NCBI RefSeq assembly: GCF_004331485.1
Contig: NZ_SJKD01000012.1
Coordinates: 62,001 to 126,000, forward strand
Origin: Kribbella capetownensis
GTDB taxonomy: Bacteria; Actinomycetota; Actinomycetes; Propionibacteriales; Kribbellaceae
DNA: 64,000 nt
Reading direction: 5' to 3'
How positions within the stretch are numbered: the first letter of the stretch is position 1; the number at the start of each line of letters is the position of its first letter. Below the pieces are notes generated by a model that was given only the letters and a program-made list of their open reading frames with translations, ran no database searches and was not told the DNA's origin. The position numbers and the translations under genes are program-made. Below, in pieces: positions 19,372 to 27,676 of the stretch.

Positions 19372-20482
19372 CCACGTCATCACGGAGTACGGGGCTCATG
19401 AGGGCATGGATTGTACCGGTGCTATCGAACTTGCCATCAAGGCGTGTGAGCTGACCGGTGGCCGGGTCGTCGTGCCCGCCGGCCGGTTCCTGACCGGCCC
19501 GATCCGGCTGCGGAGCAATGTGGACCTGCACGTGTCGGCGGGAGCGACGTTGCGGTTCTCTACCGACCGTTCGGCGTACCCGATGGTGCGGACCCGCTGG
19601 CAGGGGATCGAGTGCTGGAGCTACTCGCCGCTCATCTACGCGTACGACGAGGTGAACGTCGCGGTGACCGGGACCGGGACATTGGACGGTGGCGCAGGCC
19701 CTGACAACTGGTGGCGGGACACGAAGCCGGTCGACGACTGGAACCGGCTGCTGCGGATGGTGGACGACGGCGTACCGGTCGACGAACGGATCTTTCCACC
19801 CGGGCACGGGTTCCGGCCGAGTTTCATCCAGCCGCACAGTTGCCGGCGGGTGCGGATCGAGGACGTACGGATCGTGAACGCGCCGATGTGGGTGGTGCAT
19901 CCGGTGTTCTGCGCCGACGTACTCGTCCGCGGCGTCACCATCGACAGCCGCGGCCCGAACAACGACGGCTGCAACCCCGACTCCTGCCAGGACGTCGTGA
20001 TCACCGGCTGCTCCTTCGACACCGGCGACGACTGCATCGCGATCAAGTCCGGCCGCGACGCCGACGGCCGCCGCGTCGCCCGCCCGTCGGCGAACATCCT
20101 GATCGAGTCTTGCCGCTTCGGCACCGGTCACGGCGCCGTCACCATCGGCAGCGAAACCTCCGGGGGCATCCACAACATCCACGCCCGAGACCTCCACGTC
20201 ACCGGGCCTGCCGTCGACCACGCCCTCCGCATCAAAACCAACTCCCACCGCGGCGGCACGATCGAACACATCACCCTCCAGGACACCCAAGTCGACTCGG
20301 TCACCACCTCCGCCATCCACATCACCACCAACCACGCCACGCCCACCCCGCCACCTACCCCCTTCCCCCCAACCGTCCGCCACATCACCATCACCAACCT
20401 CCAAGCCCGCAACACTCCCCAAACCCTCGAACTCCACGACACCCCAACCTCCCCCGTCACCGACCTCCACCTGCTCTCATGA
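19364..20482 (+). CDS. GH28 polygalacturonase-like enzyme, cytoplasmic, short form
   Basis: A 372-residue right-handed beta-helix of family GH28. The catalytic aspartates are present in GPNNDG and TGDDCIAIKSG, the histidine motif in GTGHGAVTIGSE, and the basic motif in RIKTNSHRGG. It is the only one of the five GH28 proteins here that keeps the GHG histidine. There is no signal peptide, and the C-terminus is 60-90 residues shorter than in its relatives. From about 20080 the coding strand becomes very C-rich through the stop. It is the last gene of the twelve-gene operon and probably trims imported galacturonides. Confidence 0.9.
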   Translation: MSDHVITEYGAHEGMDCTGAIELAIKACELTGGRVVVPAGRFLTGPIRLRSNVDLHVSAGATLRFSTDRSAYPMVRTRWQGIECWSYSPLIYAYDEVNVAVTGTGTLDGGAGPDNWWRDTKPVDDWNRLLRMVDDGVPVDERIFPPGHGFRPSFIQPHSCRRVRIEDVRIVNAPMWVVHPVFCADVLVRGVTIDSRGPNNDGCNPDSCQDVVITGCSFDTGDDCIAIKSGRDADGRRVARPSANILIESCRFGTGHGAVTIGSETSGGIHNIHARDLHVTGPAVDHALRIKTNSHRGGTIEHITLQDTQVDSVTTSAIHITTNHATPTPPPTPFPPTVRHITITNLQARNTPQTLELHDTPTSPVTDLHLLS

Positions 20483-20585
20483 GCGACGGTCCCCGCAGCC
20501 CCACCACCTACCGTGCGCTCCACCGCCTACCGTGTGCTCCACCAGCTGCCGTTGCCCGCAGCAACATCCACAACCTGCGTCGACC

Positions 20586-20594
20586 TGTGGACAA
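20586..20594 (-). promoter_or_regulatory. DnaA-box-like sequence (TTGTCCACA on the minus strand)
   Basis: Exact match to the actinobacterial DnaA-box consensus. A second box lies exactly 30 bp away. Chance occurrence cannot be excluded. Confidence 0.35.
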
Positions 20595-20615
20595 GCTCGT
20601 ATCTCTGAAACCCCT

Positions 20616-20624
20616 TGTGGATAA
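20616..20624 (-). promoter_or_regulatory. DnaA-box-like sequence (TTATCCACA on the minus strand)
   Basis: Exact match to the classical DnaA box, in the same orientation as the box at 20586, and immediately upstream of the HNH gene promoter. Confidence 0.35.
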
Positions 20625-20636
20625 GGCCTTCTGGGT

Positions 20637-20666
20637 TTGAGAACTGTCGGTGGGCGTGGTTAGTGT
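20637..20666 (+). promoter_or_regulatory. Possible promoter of the HNH nuclease gene
   Basis: TTGAGA (20637-20642), 18 bp, TAGTGT (20661-20666). The ATG at 20674 is 7 nt after the -10, which would give a leaderless transcript. Confidence 0.4.
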
Positions 20667-20673
20667 TGTCGGT

Positions 20674-23259
20674 ATGGAACTTCTGGGCGAGCGGCCGATC
20701 TGGTCGATGAGCGGCAGCGAGATGCTGACCACTCTCGACCACCTCGAGGCCGACCTCGCCCGCCGCCAGACCTACCGCCTCCAACTCATCGCCGCCCTGG
20801 ACACCACCGGCCACGCAGCAGACCTCGGCGCCCACGACACCGCCCAACTCCTGGCCTTCCGCTACCGCCTCGACCGCTCCACGGCGTACCGCGACGTCCG
20901 CCTGGCCCGAGCCCTCCCCAAATACCCCACCGTCACGACAGCGCTGACAGATCCTGTCGACACCCGGGTGCCAGCCGCCGACCCTGACCCCGCTGGCAAG
21001 GCCGAAGGCGACAGCACAGTCCCGATTACCGAGTCCGGCACCGACCCCGACCGCGCCGACGCCGACCACACGGGCGCCGACCACGCGGATGCGGACCGCG
21101 CGGATGCCGACCACGCGGATGCCGACCACGCGGATGCCGACCACGCGGATGCCGACCACACGGGCGCCGGTGTTGGCGAAGGCGAGCGCGACGGTGACCG
21201 GAGAGGCGAGGGCGCTGCTGCCTGGCTTCTCCGCCCAGCCCAGGCCGAAGCCATCGTCTCCGCCCTGGAACGCGTCCCCACCACGGTCCCGGTCGAAGAC
21301 CTCGAGGTCGCCGAACAACAACTCGTCAACCTCGCCCGCCACCTCACCCCCAGCGAACTCCGCAAAGCCGGCAAGCAGATCCGCGACCTCCTCGACACCG
21401 ACGGCCCCGAACCCGACGAACACAAGGCCTACGCCCGCGAATCCCTCGCCCTCATCACCGCCGAGAACGGCGTCAAGTTCCGCGGCTACCTGGCCAACGA
21501 GAACGCCGAACTCCTCCGCGCCCTCATCCACACCGGCGCCCGCCCCCACAAAACCCTCGACGGCGAACTAGACCCGCGCCCCCGCGAAAAGCGCCAAGCC
21601 GACGCCCTAACCACAGCCCTAACCCTCGCCGCCACCGCCACAGACACCAACCGCACCACCACAGACACCAACCGCACCACCACCCCCCCCCCGACACGCC
21701 CCACCCCCACCACCACCGACACCCCCAACACCCCCCTCGCCACCACCAACCTGGCCGACAACCCCGATGCCCCCACTGCCGAACCCGGCACGGCCGCAGC
21801 CACCACCGGCAACCCCAACACCCCTCTCGCCGCCGACGACCCAGATGCCACCGCAGCCGAACCCAGCACCGCCGCTCCCACCACCGGCAACCCCAACACC
21901 ACCCTGGCCGCCGACAACCCCGACGCCACCCTCGCCGCCAACAACCCAGATGCCACCACAGCCGAAGCCGGCACCGCCGCACCCACCACCGGTCGTCCGG
22001 AGGGCACGGCCGGCGCGGAGGGAGCGACTGCTGCTGGTGCATCGGCCGCGGATGCTGGGGTTGTTGCTGGAGGCAGGTCGCCGGCTTGGGTGCCGGGTTT
22101 CGGAGCGAAGGCGAACATCACCGTCACGATCGACCTGGAGGACCTGAAGTCGGCCGCCGCGGACGCCACCGGCGGGCTCGTCTACGGCGACAACCTCTCC
22201 GCCGCTGCGATCAGACGCCTGGCCTGCGACGCGAACATCATCCCGCTCGTCCTCGGCTCCAACTCCGAACCCCTGGACGTCGGCAGATCCGAACGCCTAG
22301 TCACCCGTGCCATGCGCCGCGCTCTCAACGCCCGCGACAAAGGCTGCGTCGTCTGCGGCGCCCCACCAGTCCAGTGCGACGCCCACCACCTACGCTCCTG
22401 GATCGACGGCGGCCCAACCGCCATCTGGAACCTCGTCCTGCTCTGCCGCCGCCACCACATCGACCTCCACGCCGGCCACTGGACCATCACCATCACCAAC
22501 GGCAAAGTCCACGTATACCGCCCCACCTGGGCTGACCCACCACCCCCAACCCCCAAACACCACTCAACAGCACCCCCCAACCCCCGCACCGACTCCTCCC
22601 GCCGACGCCCACCCGCCGCCCGCCCGCCCGACGAGCGCGCACCCGACGAGCGCCTGCTTGACGAGCGTCCGCCTGACGAGCGCGCACTCGACGGGCGCCT
22701 GCTTGACGAGCGCCCACCTGAGGAGCGTGCACCTGAGGAGCGTGCACCCGACGAGCGTCCGTATGACGAGCGTCCACCTGAGGATCTCGCGCTTGACGAG
22801 CGCCCACCTGAGGAGCGTGCACCCGACGAGCGTCCGTCTGACGAGCGCCCGCCCGACGAACTGCGGGCAGGCTGGCCCCAGCCGGAAGAACTACGGTCAG
22901 ATCGGTCCGAGCTAGATGGGCCCTGGTCAGGTGACCCTTGGCCGGATCGAGTCCGATCGGACGGGCTGTGGGCAGAAGGATTGCGGCCCGACGATGCCGC
23001 GCGCATGGACAGTGGGCGATCACAAGGTCGACGTACGGCTGCCCCGACAGGAGTGACTGCCTGCGCGGTCAATCGCCCCGCCGATGCCGCGGCTCGCCGA
23101 GAAGCCGCACGCCAGGCGATCTGGGGCGACACCTCGACGAGCAGTTCGGGCGTCCCCACCGGTCCCCGCGGCACCTCGCGCCCATCCGCGGAACCCGCCC
23201 ATCATGATCCGTGGGCCGAACCCACACGCCCGACAGCCGTCCGCCCGCCCAGAAAGTAG
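20674..23259 (+). CDS. DUF222/HNH endonuclease (13E12-type) with repeat-rich insertions
   Basis: An 861-residue protein. Residues 1-100 and about 190-310 form the DUF222 region. The HNH nuclease site is CVVCGAPPVQCDAHHLRSW (from residue 558) with LCRRHH completing the zinc/HNH fold. Relatives are multicopy in actinobacteria and usually 400-500 residues. The extra length here comes from three low-complexity segments: an Ala-Asp-His repeat (about residues 130-165), a Thr/Pro/Ala-rich stretch (about 315-450), and a C-terminal DERPP/EERAP repeat (about 650-730). ATG 20674 is chosen over GTG 20650 because of the promoter position. It interrupts the glycan genes and has no obvious role in them; cellular role of the family is unclear. 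Confidence 0.88.
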   Translation: MELLGERPIWSMSGSEMLTTLDHLEADLARRQTYRLQLIAALDTTGHAADLGAHDTAQLLAFRYRLDRSTAYRDVRLARALPKYPTVTTALTDPVDTRVPAADPDPAGKAEGDSTVPITESGTDPDRADADHTGADHADADRADADHADADHADADHADADHTGAGVGEGERDGDRRGEGAAAWLLRPAQAEAIVSALERVPTTVPVEDLEVAEQQLVNLARHLTPSELRKAGKQIRDLLDTDGPEPDEHKAYARESLALITAENGVKFRGYLANENAELLRALIHTGARPHKTLDGELDPRPREKRQADALTTALTLAATATDTNRTTTDTNRTTTPPPTRPTPTTTDTPNTPLATTNLADNPDAPTAEPGTAAATTGNPNTPLAADDPDATAAEPSTAAPTTGNPNTTLAADNPDATLAANNPDATTAEAGTAAPTTGRPEGTAGAEGATAAGASAADAGVVAGGRSPAWVPGFGAKANITVTIDLEDLKSAAADATGGLVYGDNLSAAAIRRLACDANIIPLVLGSNSEPLDVGRSERLVTRAMRRALNARDKGCVVCGAPPVQCDAHHLRSWIDGGPTAIWNLVLLCRRHHIDLHAGHWTITITNGKVHVYRPTWADPPPPTPKHHSTAPPNPRTDSSRRRPPAARPPDERAPDERLLDERPPDERALDGRLLDERPPEERAPEERAPDERPYDERPPEDLALDERPPEERAPDERPSDERPPDELRAGWPQPEELRSDRSELDGPWSGDPWPDRVRSDGLWAEGLRPDDAARMDSGRSQGRRTAAPTGVTACAVNRPADAAARREAARQAIWGDTSTSSSGVPTGPRGTSRPSAEPAHHDPWAEPTRPTAVRPPRK
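21061..21170. repeat. 15-bp tandem repeats inside the HNH gene
   Basis: Repeated unit GCCGACCACGCGGAT, encoding ADHAD, with several exact and a few variant copies (ACACGGGC ends, GCGGACCGC). The unit is a multiple of three, so copy changes keep the frame. Confidence 0.85.
22621..22863. repeat. 15-bp degenerate tandem repeats in the 3' part of the HNH gene
   Basis: About sixteen copies of a unit like CGCCCGCCTGACGAG that encode alternating RPPDE, RAPDE, RLLDE and RPPEE pentapeptides, giving a highly charged tail. Frame is preserved. Confidence 0.85.
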
Positions 23260-23781
23260 ACCTCTGCTCGGAGCCCCCTCCCACTCCGCCCTCGAGCCAC
23301 CTCACACCAGCATCCGCACTCACCGCACCGCTGGGAGCGCGCAGTCGCCGTACATCGGCGGGTGCCCCACAACCATCGGTTCTGCAGTCACGGCACGGTG
23401 GCGGCATGCGGTCGCTGTGCGGGGGTAGATGTGGCGTAAAGCGTTGGTTGTGCAGGTGGTCCGCGGTGGCGGCCTTGCGGTGGCCGTGCGGGGGTAGATG
23501 TGGCGCAAAGCGTTGGTTGTACAGTCACCGCGCGGTGGCGGGCATGCGGTCGTCGTGTGGCGGCGGGTGCGGCACAAGCATCTGTTGTGCAGACGTCGTA
23601 CGGAATGTCATGGCGTCGGTGTCGTCGGCTGGATGTTGTCTCGTCCAGTTCTTCCCCGAATAGCTTGATGTCCTTGCCGGCAGTGTGCTCCGAGGAGGCG
23701 TCAGCGAACGCTGCTCCGGACTCGATCTGCGGGCACAGGGTGGGGTTGGTTCTCGAGGTCGGGTGCGGGCTGGTGGGTCGG
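23260..23781. other. Non-coding interval containing tandem repeats
   Basis: About 520 bp between the converging HNH gene and kinase gene. I see no supported gene. Its middle is a four-copy 68-bp repeat (23318-23589). The rest, 23590-23781, shows no clear terminator or motif. Confidence 0.6.
23318..23589. repeat. Four imperfect 67-69-bp tandem repeats
   Basis: Copies begin near 23318, 23385, 23453 and 23522. Each begins with a CAGTCAC/CGGTGGCGG-like segment, then GCATGCGGTCG, then a GGGTAGATGTGGCG-like segment, and ends GTTGGTTGTG. The second and third copies are closest; the first is most divergent. The period is not a multiple of three, which argues against coding. Confidence 0.8.
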
Positions 23782-25233
23782 TCAGATGTGGCGTAGAGAG
23801 TCGAAGAGGTTTGGGTCGCCGATCTGGCCGCCTTTGAGGAGGAAGTGGAGTCCGTTGAGCTGCGGATCCGCGGCGATCGCGGTGCAGAGGGCGAGCCCAT
23901 GGCTTAGGTCGGACGGGGTGGTGGGGAACGGTTCCAGGCCGGTGAGCCCGAGCTCGCGGAGTATGCGTCCGGATGTGTCGCCGCCGGCTACCACGACCCG
24001 TCGTACCTGCGTGGTGTGGACGACTTGCCGCACGACTGCGGCCAGGTCTTTGCTGAAGGCACCGAGCAGCTCGCCCGTGGCTTGGCCTGTCGCCTCGCCT
24101 GTGTGCACCACGACCCCAGGTGCGCCAGCGTTCAGTGCGCGAACTGCTTCGGTCGCGACGGCGGGTGAGCCGTCGGACACCGCGGCCGGTGGGTAGGTGA
24201 GCGGCAGTGAACGCCAGCCGGCCGCAACCGCGTGGGCGATCTGTTCGGCGGTTCGAGGGGACTGGCTGCCGGATACGACGAGGACTTGGTTTGCGGGCGG
24301 AGTGGTCGTGAGTTGCGGCGGTGCGAGAACGGATGCTGCGGCGTTCAGGTCGGGCCGGTCGCAGGGGAGGGCTGGACTCGCCTCGGTGTAGTTCGACGTC
24401 TCGCCGGTCGGTGTTGCGAGTACGACGTCGGCGTCTCGTCGTTCACGATCAACGAGGTCAGCGTGACCAAGTCGTTCCATGCCAGCGCGGTCGTGAGTGG
24501 AGGGCGGGTCGGTGAGGGCCAGAGCGAGCGCGCGGGAGAGGCCGCCGGAGCCTATGGCGAACGCGGGGGTGGTGGGTGGGGTGAGGATTGTGCGGGCGAT
24601 GGATTGGAGGTCGGCGTCGGTGAGGGCGTCCAGGACGAGGGCGTCGTACGTCGAGTGGGTGTCGTGGGTTGGGAGGTCGGGGTAGGACGGTAGGTGGAGG
24701 GCGCCGATTTGGAGGTTGGTTTGGTTCGCCAGGTGTACGCGGAGGTCGGATTCGTGCATGGGGGTGGCGGGGTGGGAGGACATAGTGGGTTGGCGGTCGA
24801 GTCGGTGGGTGGTGCCTGCTTCGGCGGCGAAGTGGTGGCTGAAGACTGTGTAGCGGCCAAGGTCTGGTTGTGCGATGAGGATGGGTACGACGGCTGGGCC
24901 GAAGATCGAGCGGCCGACTTCCAGGGCGCGGCCGATGCTGCCGACGGTGGGGGAGGAGTCGGCGGTCGAGCAGACCTTGTACTGGACGAAGCGTGGACCC
25001 AGGTTGCGCAGGGCCTGGAGGATCGGGCGGATCTCGGCTTCCTGTTCGTCGGGCGGCAATGAGCGTGCGATCCCAGCCACCCCGATCACGTCGTACTGCC
25101 GTGCCAATGCCTGGAGCTCGTCCCACGCAGGCATCGTGACCAGGAGGACCCCGCGAAAGCCAAGCCGGGTGAACTGGGCCAGCGCATCCGTCGACCCAGT
25201 GAAGTCGTCTCCGTAGAACGCAACCTCAACCAC
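23782..25233 (-). CDS. DUF1537 four-carbon/branched acid-sugar kinase
   Basis: A 483-residue member of the DUF1537 kinase family (OtnK, DenK, OiaK relatives), which phosphorylate sugar acids such as threonate, erythronate or 3-oxo-isoapionate. The N-terminal substrate-binding motif FYGDDFTGSTD and the C-terminal nucleotide-binding motif VVAGGDTSGRILRELGL with LKGGQIGDPNLF are clear. It begins with GTG at 25231-25233, overlapping the RuBisCO-like gene by 8 nt, so the two are probably translationally coupled. That pairing is the one known from D-apiose catabolism (OiaK with OiaX), and suggests the same use here, though substrate cannot be read from sequence. The stretch 24500-24900 is strongly C-rich on the coding strand. 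Confidence 0.9.
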   Translation of the reverse strand: MVEVAFYGDDFTGSTDALAQFTRLGFRGVLLVTMPAWDELQALARQYDVIGVAGIARSLPPDEQEAEIRPILQALRNLGPRFVQYKVCSTADSSPTVGSIGRALEVGRSIFGPAVVPILIAQPDLGRYTVFSHHFAAEAGTTHRLDRQPTMSSHPATPMHESDLRVHLANQTNLQIGALHLPSYPDLPTHDTHSTYDALVLDALTDADLQSIARTILTPPTTPAFAIGSGGLSRALALALTDPPSTHDRAGMERLGHADLVDRERRDADVVLATPTGETSNYTEASPALPCDRPDLNAAASVLAPPQLTTTPPANQVLVVSGSQSPRTAEQIAHAVAAGWRSLPLTYPPAAVSDGSPAVATEAVRALNAGAPGVVVHTGEATGQATGELLGAFSKDLAAVVRQVVHTTQVRRVVVAGGDTSGRILRELGLTGLEPFPTTPSDLSHGLALCTAIAADPQLNGLHFLLKGGQIGDPNLFDSLRHI

Positions 25234-26620
25234 GGCCGCCGCCCCCGTCCGCGCCTGGCGGGCCGAAGGTTTCCAGGGCTTGTTGGAGGGCGGGGTTCTG
25301 TTGGGCGGTTTCGGTCAGGGTGCGGCCGGAGGTGGTGGATTGCCAGGCAGCTCGCATGGCGGTGACGCCGGCCGCGGGGCCGTCGGGGTGGCCGTGGATG
25401 CCGCCACCGGCGAGGACGAGGAGGTCTGTGGTGGCGGTTCGGCGGTAGGTTTCGGGGGCTAGGCCAGGCGTCTGGCCTGATGAGAGGACCGGCAGGGTTT
25501 CGTAGCCGCCCAGGAGCGGTTCGCGGACTGCGGCGATTGAGCGGAGGACTTCGTCGTCTGTTTCGTAGAACTTGTTGGACAGGCCGTTGGTGTGGAGGTG
25601 ATCCGCGCCGGCCAGGCGGGCGAGTTTGGACCAGGCGACGAAGTCGATGCCGAGTTGTGGTGCTCGCGTGAAGACACCGGTCATGGCACGGTGGGCATGG
25701 ATGGGGAGGGCGCAGCGCTCGCGGAGCCAGGCGAGGCCGGCCAGGCCGATGAGGTTGATGCAGGCCATCACACAGGTCCCGCCAGCGGCGTGGACCAGGT
25801 CGTGGTTGGCGGCCATTCGGTCCAGGTCGTCGGTGATGTTGAAGGCGTACATCGGGCGTCGTCCGGTGCGCGCGGCAACCTTGTCCAGTTCCTCGGTGAC
25901 CACCCTGACTCGGTCGGCGAGTGGTGAGTGGGGTGGGTTGCCCATCAGTTCGTCGTCTTTGATGAAGTCGATGCCGGCCTCGGCGAGTTCGCGGACGAGG
26001 ATCCGCAGTTCCTCGGGTGGCAGTCCGATGCTTGGCTTCACGATGGTGCCGAGCAGTACGCCGTCCGGTCGGTCGAGCAGGCGCCGGGTCCCGGTGATGC
26101 CGTACTGCGGACCTGGGTAGCGTTCCGCGAACGCGTCAGGCAAGGACAGGTCCAGTAGTCGGATGCCGGCGAGTTGGCGGAGTTCGAAGAGGTTTCCGGC
26201 GACTGCGGCGAGCAGGTTCGGCAGGGATGGGCCGAAGTTGTCCAAGCCGAAGGCGATCCGCACCAGCCCGCTCCGCCGCCGCGCCCCCGCCGGCCGGATC
26301 GCACCTGGCAGGTCTGCGCCGGCCACAGCAGCCTCGGGCAGATCTGCGCCGGCCAGAGCAGCCTCGGGCAGATCTGCGCCGGCCAGAGCAGCGTCGGGCA
26401 GATCTGCGCCGGCCAGAGCAGCGTCGGGCAGATCGGCAGTCGAGGTAGTCGGCTCGATCGCGACTACTCGGGCTGCGAAGCGGTCGCGGAGTTCGGGTGT
26501 CTCGCGGGCGACTGCCACGAATGTGCCGGTTGACTGTTCGCCGGCGATCACCTCCGCGGCCTGCTCCAACGGGAGGTAGGAATCCACCCGGTACGTCGCG
26601 ACGACCTCGGCGCCGCTCAT
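25226..26620 (-). CDS. RuBisCO-like protein (RuBisCO large-chain family, form IV) with repeat insertion
   Basis: A 464-residue RuBisCO-family protein. Lys195 (GTIVKPSIGL), Lys221, Asp223 and Glu224 (FIKDDE) correspond to plant RuBisCO Lys175, Lys201, Asp203 and Glu204, with the same 26-residue spacing, so the carbamate/metal site is intact. The C-terminal phosphate site AGGGIHGHPDGPAAG is also present. Such proteins work as isomerases or decarboxylases on phosphorylated keto sugars; OiaX, decarboxylating 3-oxo-isoapionate 4-phosphate, pairs with a DUF1537 kinase as here. Unusual is a run of 10-residue repeats (ADLPxAALAG) at residues 62-106 between two strands of the N-terminal domain. ATG 26618-26620 overlaps the dehydrogenase stop (ATGA). 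Confidence 0.9.
   Translation of the reverse strand: MSGAEVVATYRVDSYLPLEQAAEVIAGEQSTGTFVAVARETPELRDRFAARVVAIEPTTSTADLPDAALAGADLPDAALAGADLPEAALAGADLPEAAVAGADLPGAIRPAGARRRSGLVRIAFGLDNFGPSLPNLLAAVAGNLFELRQLAGIRLLDLSLPDAFAERYPGPQYGITGTRRLLDRPDGVLLGTIVKPSIGLPPEELRILVRELAEAGIDFIKDDELMGNPPHSPLADRVRVVTEELDKVAARTGRRPMYAFNITDDLDRMAANHDLVHAAGGTCVMACINLIGLAGLAWLRERCALPIHAHRAMTGVFTRAPQLGIDFVAWSKLARLAGADHLHTNGLSNKFYETDDEVLRSIAAVREPLLGGYETLPVLSSGQTPGLAPETYRRTATTDLLVLAGGGIHGHPDGPAAGVTAMRAAWQSTTSGRTLTETAQQNPALQQALETFGPPGADGGGGRG
26303..26437. repeat. 30-bp tandem repeat inside the RuBisCO-like gene
   Basis: Four and a half in-frame copies of a 30-bp unit containing GATCTGCGCCGGCCAGAGCA followed by GCCTCGGGCA (plus strand). 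The central copies differ by only one or two bases, which points to recent expansion. Confidence 0.92.
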
Positions 26621-27618
26621 CGGGTCGGGTCGATCTGGGTCTTGATGTGGTCGGAGCCGGCATCGATGGCCTCGAGTACGTCGGGCGCCTCGCCCAACCC
26701 GACCACCGACGTGATGTAGGGCCGGACGTCCAGCACACGATGGTTCACCAGCCGGGCCGCAGCAGCGAAGTCTGCCGGGGTGTAGATCGTCGACCCCTGG
26801 ATCGTCACCTCCTTCAGTACGACGGGATTCAGGTCGACCGTCAGGGCGGCACCGAACATCGGCAGCAGCACCACCTGCCCCCGCGGCCGGCACAACGCCA
26901 ATGCCTCCGCCAGACAACTCGGATGCCCGGACGCCACCACGACCACGTCGAACCCATCCCCGCCACTGACCGCGACCCCCACAGCCTCCAACTCAGCCGG
27001 ATCCACCACCGCATCAACGCCCTGCAACGCAAGGAAGTCCCGGTTGTGCTGCTTGATGTCACTCACCAGCACCGCACGAGCCCCACGTTGACGCGAAACC
27101 GCAGCCGCCAGCGCCCCGATCGCCCCACCACCGAGCACGGCGACCGCATCACCCGCCCGCACCGCGGACGTCGAACGCCACGCCACCGCGACCGGCTCGA
27201 TCATCGCGCCCTCGTCGTACCCGATGTCGTCGCTCAGCGGCACCAGCACCCGCCCGGGCGCGGCGAAGTACTCACTCAGCATCCCCGGCCAGCCACTGCC
27301 CGGGACTCGTTTGTGTACGCACAGATGTGGGTTCCCAGCCTCGCAGCGCGTGCACTCCCAGCACGACAACGCAGGCAGTACGGCGACCCGATCGCCGACG
27401 CTGAAGCGCGAGTCGCCGGACGCCACCACCTCACCGGCACCCTCATGCCCGAGCACGACAGGCGGCTTGCGGAACGGGTGATGCCCGAGCCAGGTATGCA
27501 GGTCGGACCCACATAACCCGACCGCGCGCATCCGAAGCAGCACGTCTCCACCGGCGTCCGGATCCGGCACCTCATTCACCGAGACCTGTCGCGGTGCCTC
27601 CAGTACGGCTGCCCTCAT
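26617..27618 (-). CDS. Zinc-dependent medium-chain dehydrogenase
   Basis: A 333-residue alcohol/polyol dehydrogenase. The catalytic zinc ligands lie in GLCGSDLHTW and GHEGAGEV, the structural zinc cysteines in CWECTRCEAGNPHLC, and the NAD(P)-binding glycines in VAVLGGGAIGALAAA. It resembles sorbitol and threonine dehydrogenases. AGGAG stands 7 nt before ATG 27616-27618, which decides the start. It is the first gene of the operon with the RuBisCO-like protein and kinase and would supply the keto acid or keto sugar used by them. Which sugar is oxidised is not shown by sequence. Confidence 0.9.
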   Translation of the reverse strand: MRAAVLEAPRQVSVNEVPDPDAGGDVLLRMRAVGLCGSDLHTWLGHHPFRKPPVVLGHEGAGEVVASGDSRFSVGDRVAVLPALSCWECTRCEAGNPHLCVHKRVPGSGWPGMLSEYFAAPGRVLVPLSDDIGYDEGAMIEPVAVAWRSTSAVRAGDAVAVLGGGAIGALAAAVSRQRGARAVLVSDIKQHNRDFLALQGVDAVVDPAELEAVGVAVSGGDGFDVVVVASGHPSCLAEALALCRPRGQVVLLPMFGAALTVDLNPVVLKEVTIQGSTIYTPADFAAAARLVNHRVLDVRPYITSVVGLGEAPDVLEAIDAGSDHIKTQIDPTR

Positions 27619-27676
27619 CAGCATTCTCCTTCGATCGGGTCCCGCCAGTCTCCGCCGGAAAACCTCAAGAAAACAA

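Noticed and set aside
23318-23589. Possible CRISPR array
   Set aside because: The whole 68-bp unit repeats imperfectly; there are no constant repeats separated by unique spacers and no cas genes.
23388-23900. Small open frames in the tandem-repeat interval
   Set aside because: They follow the repeat period, lack ribosome-binding sites and have no recognisable product.
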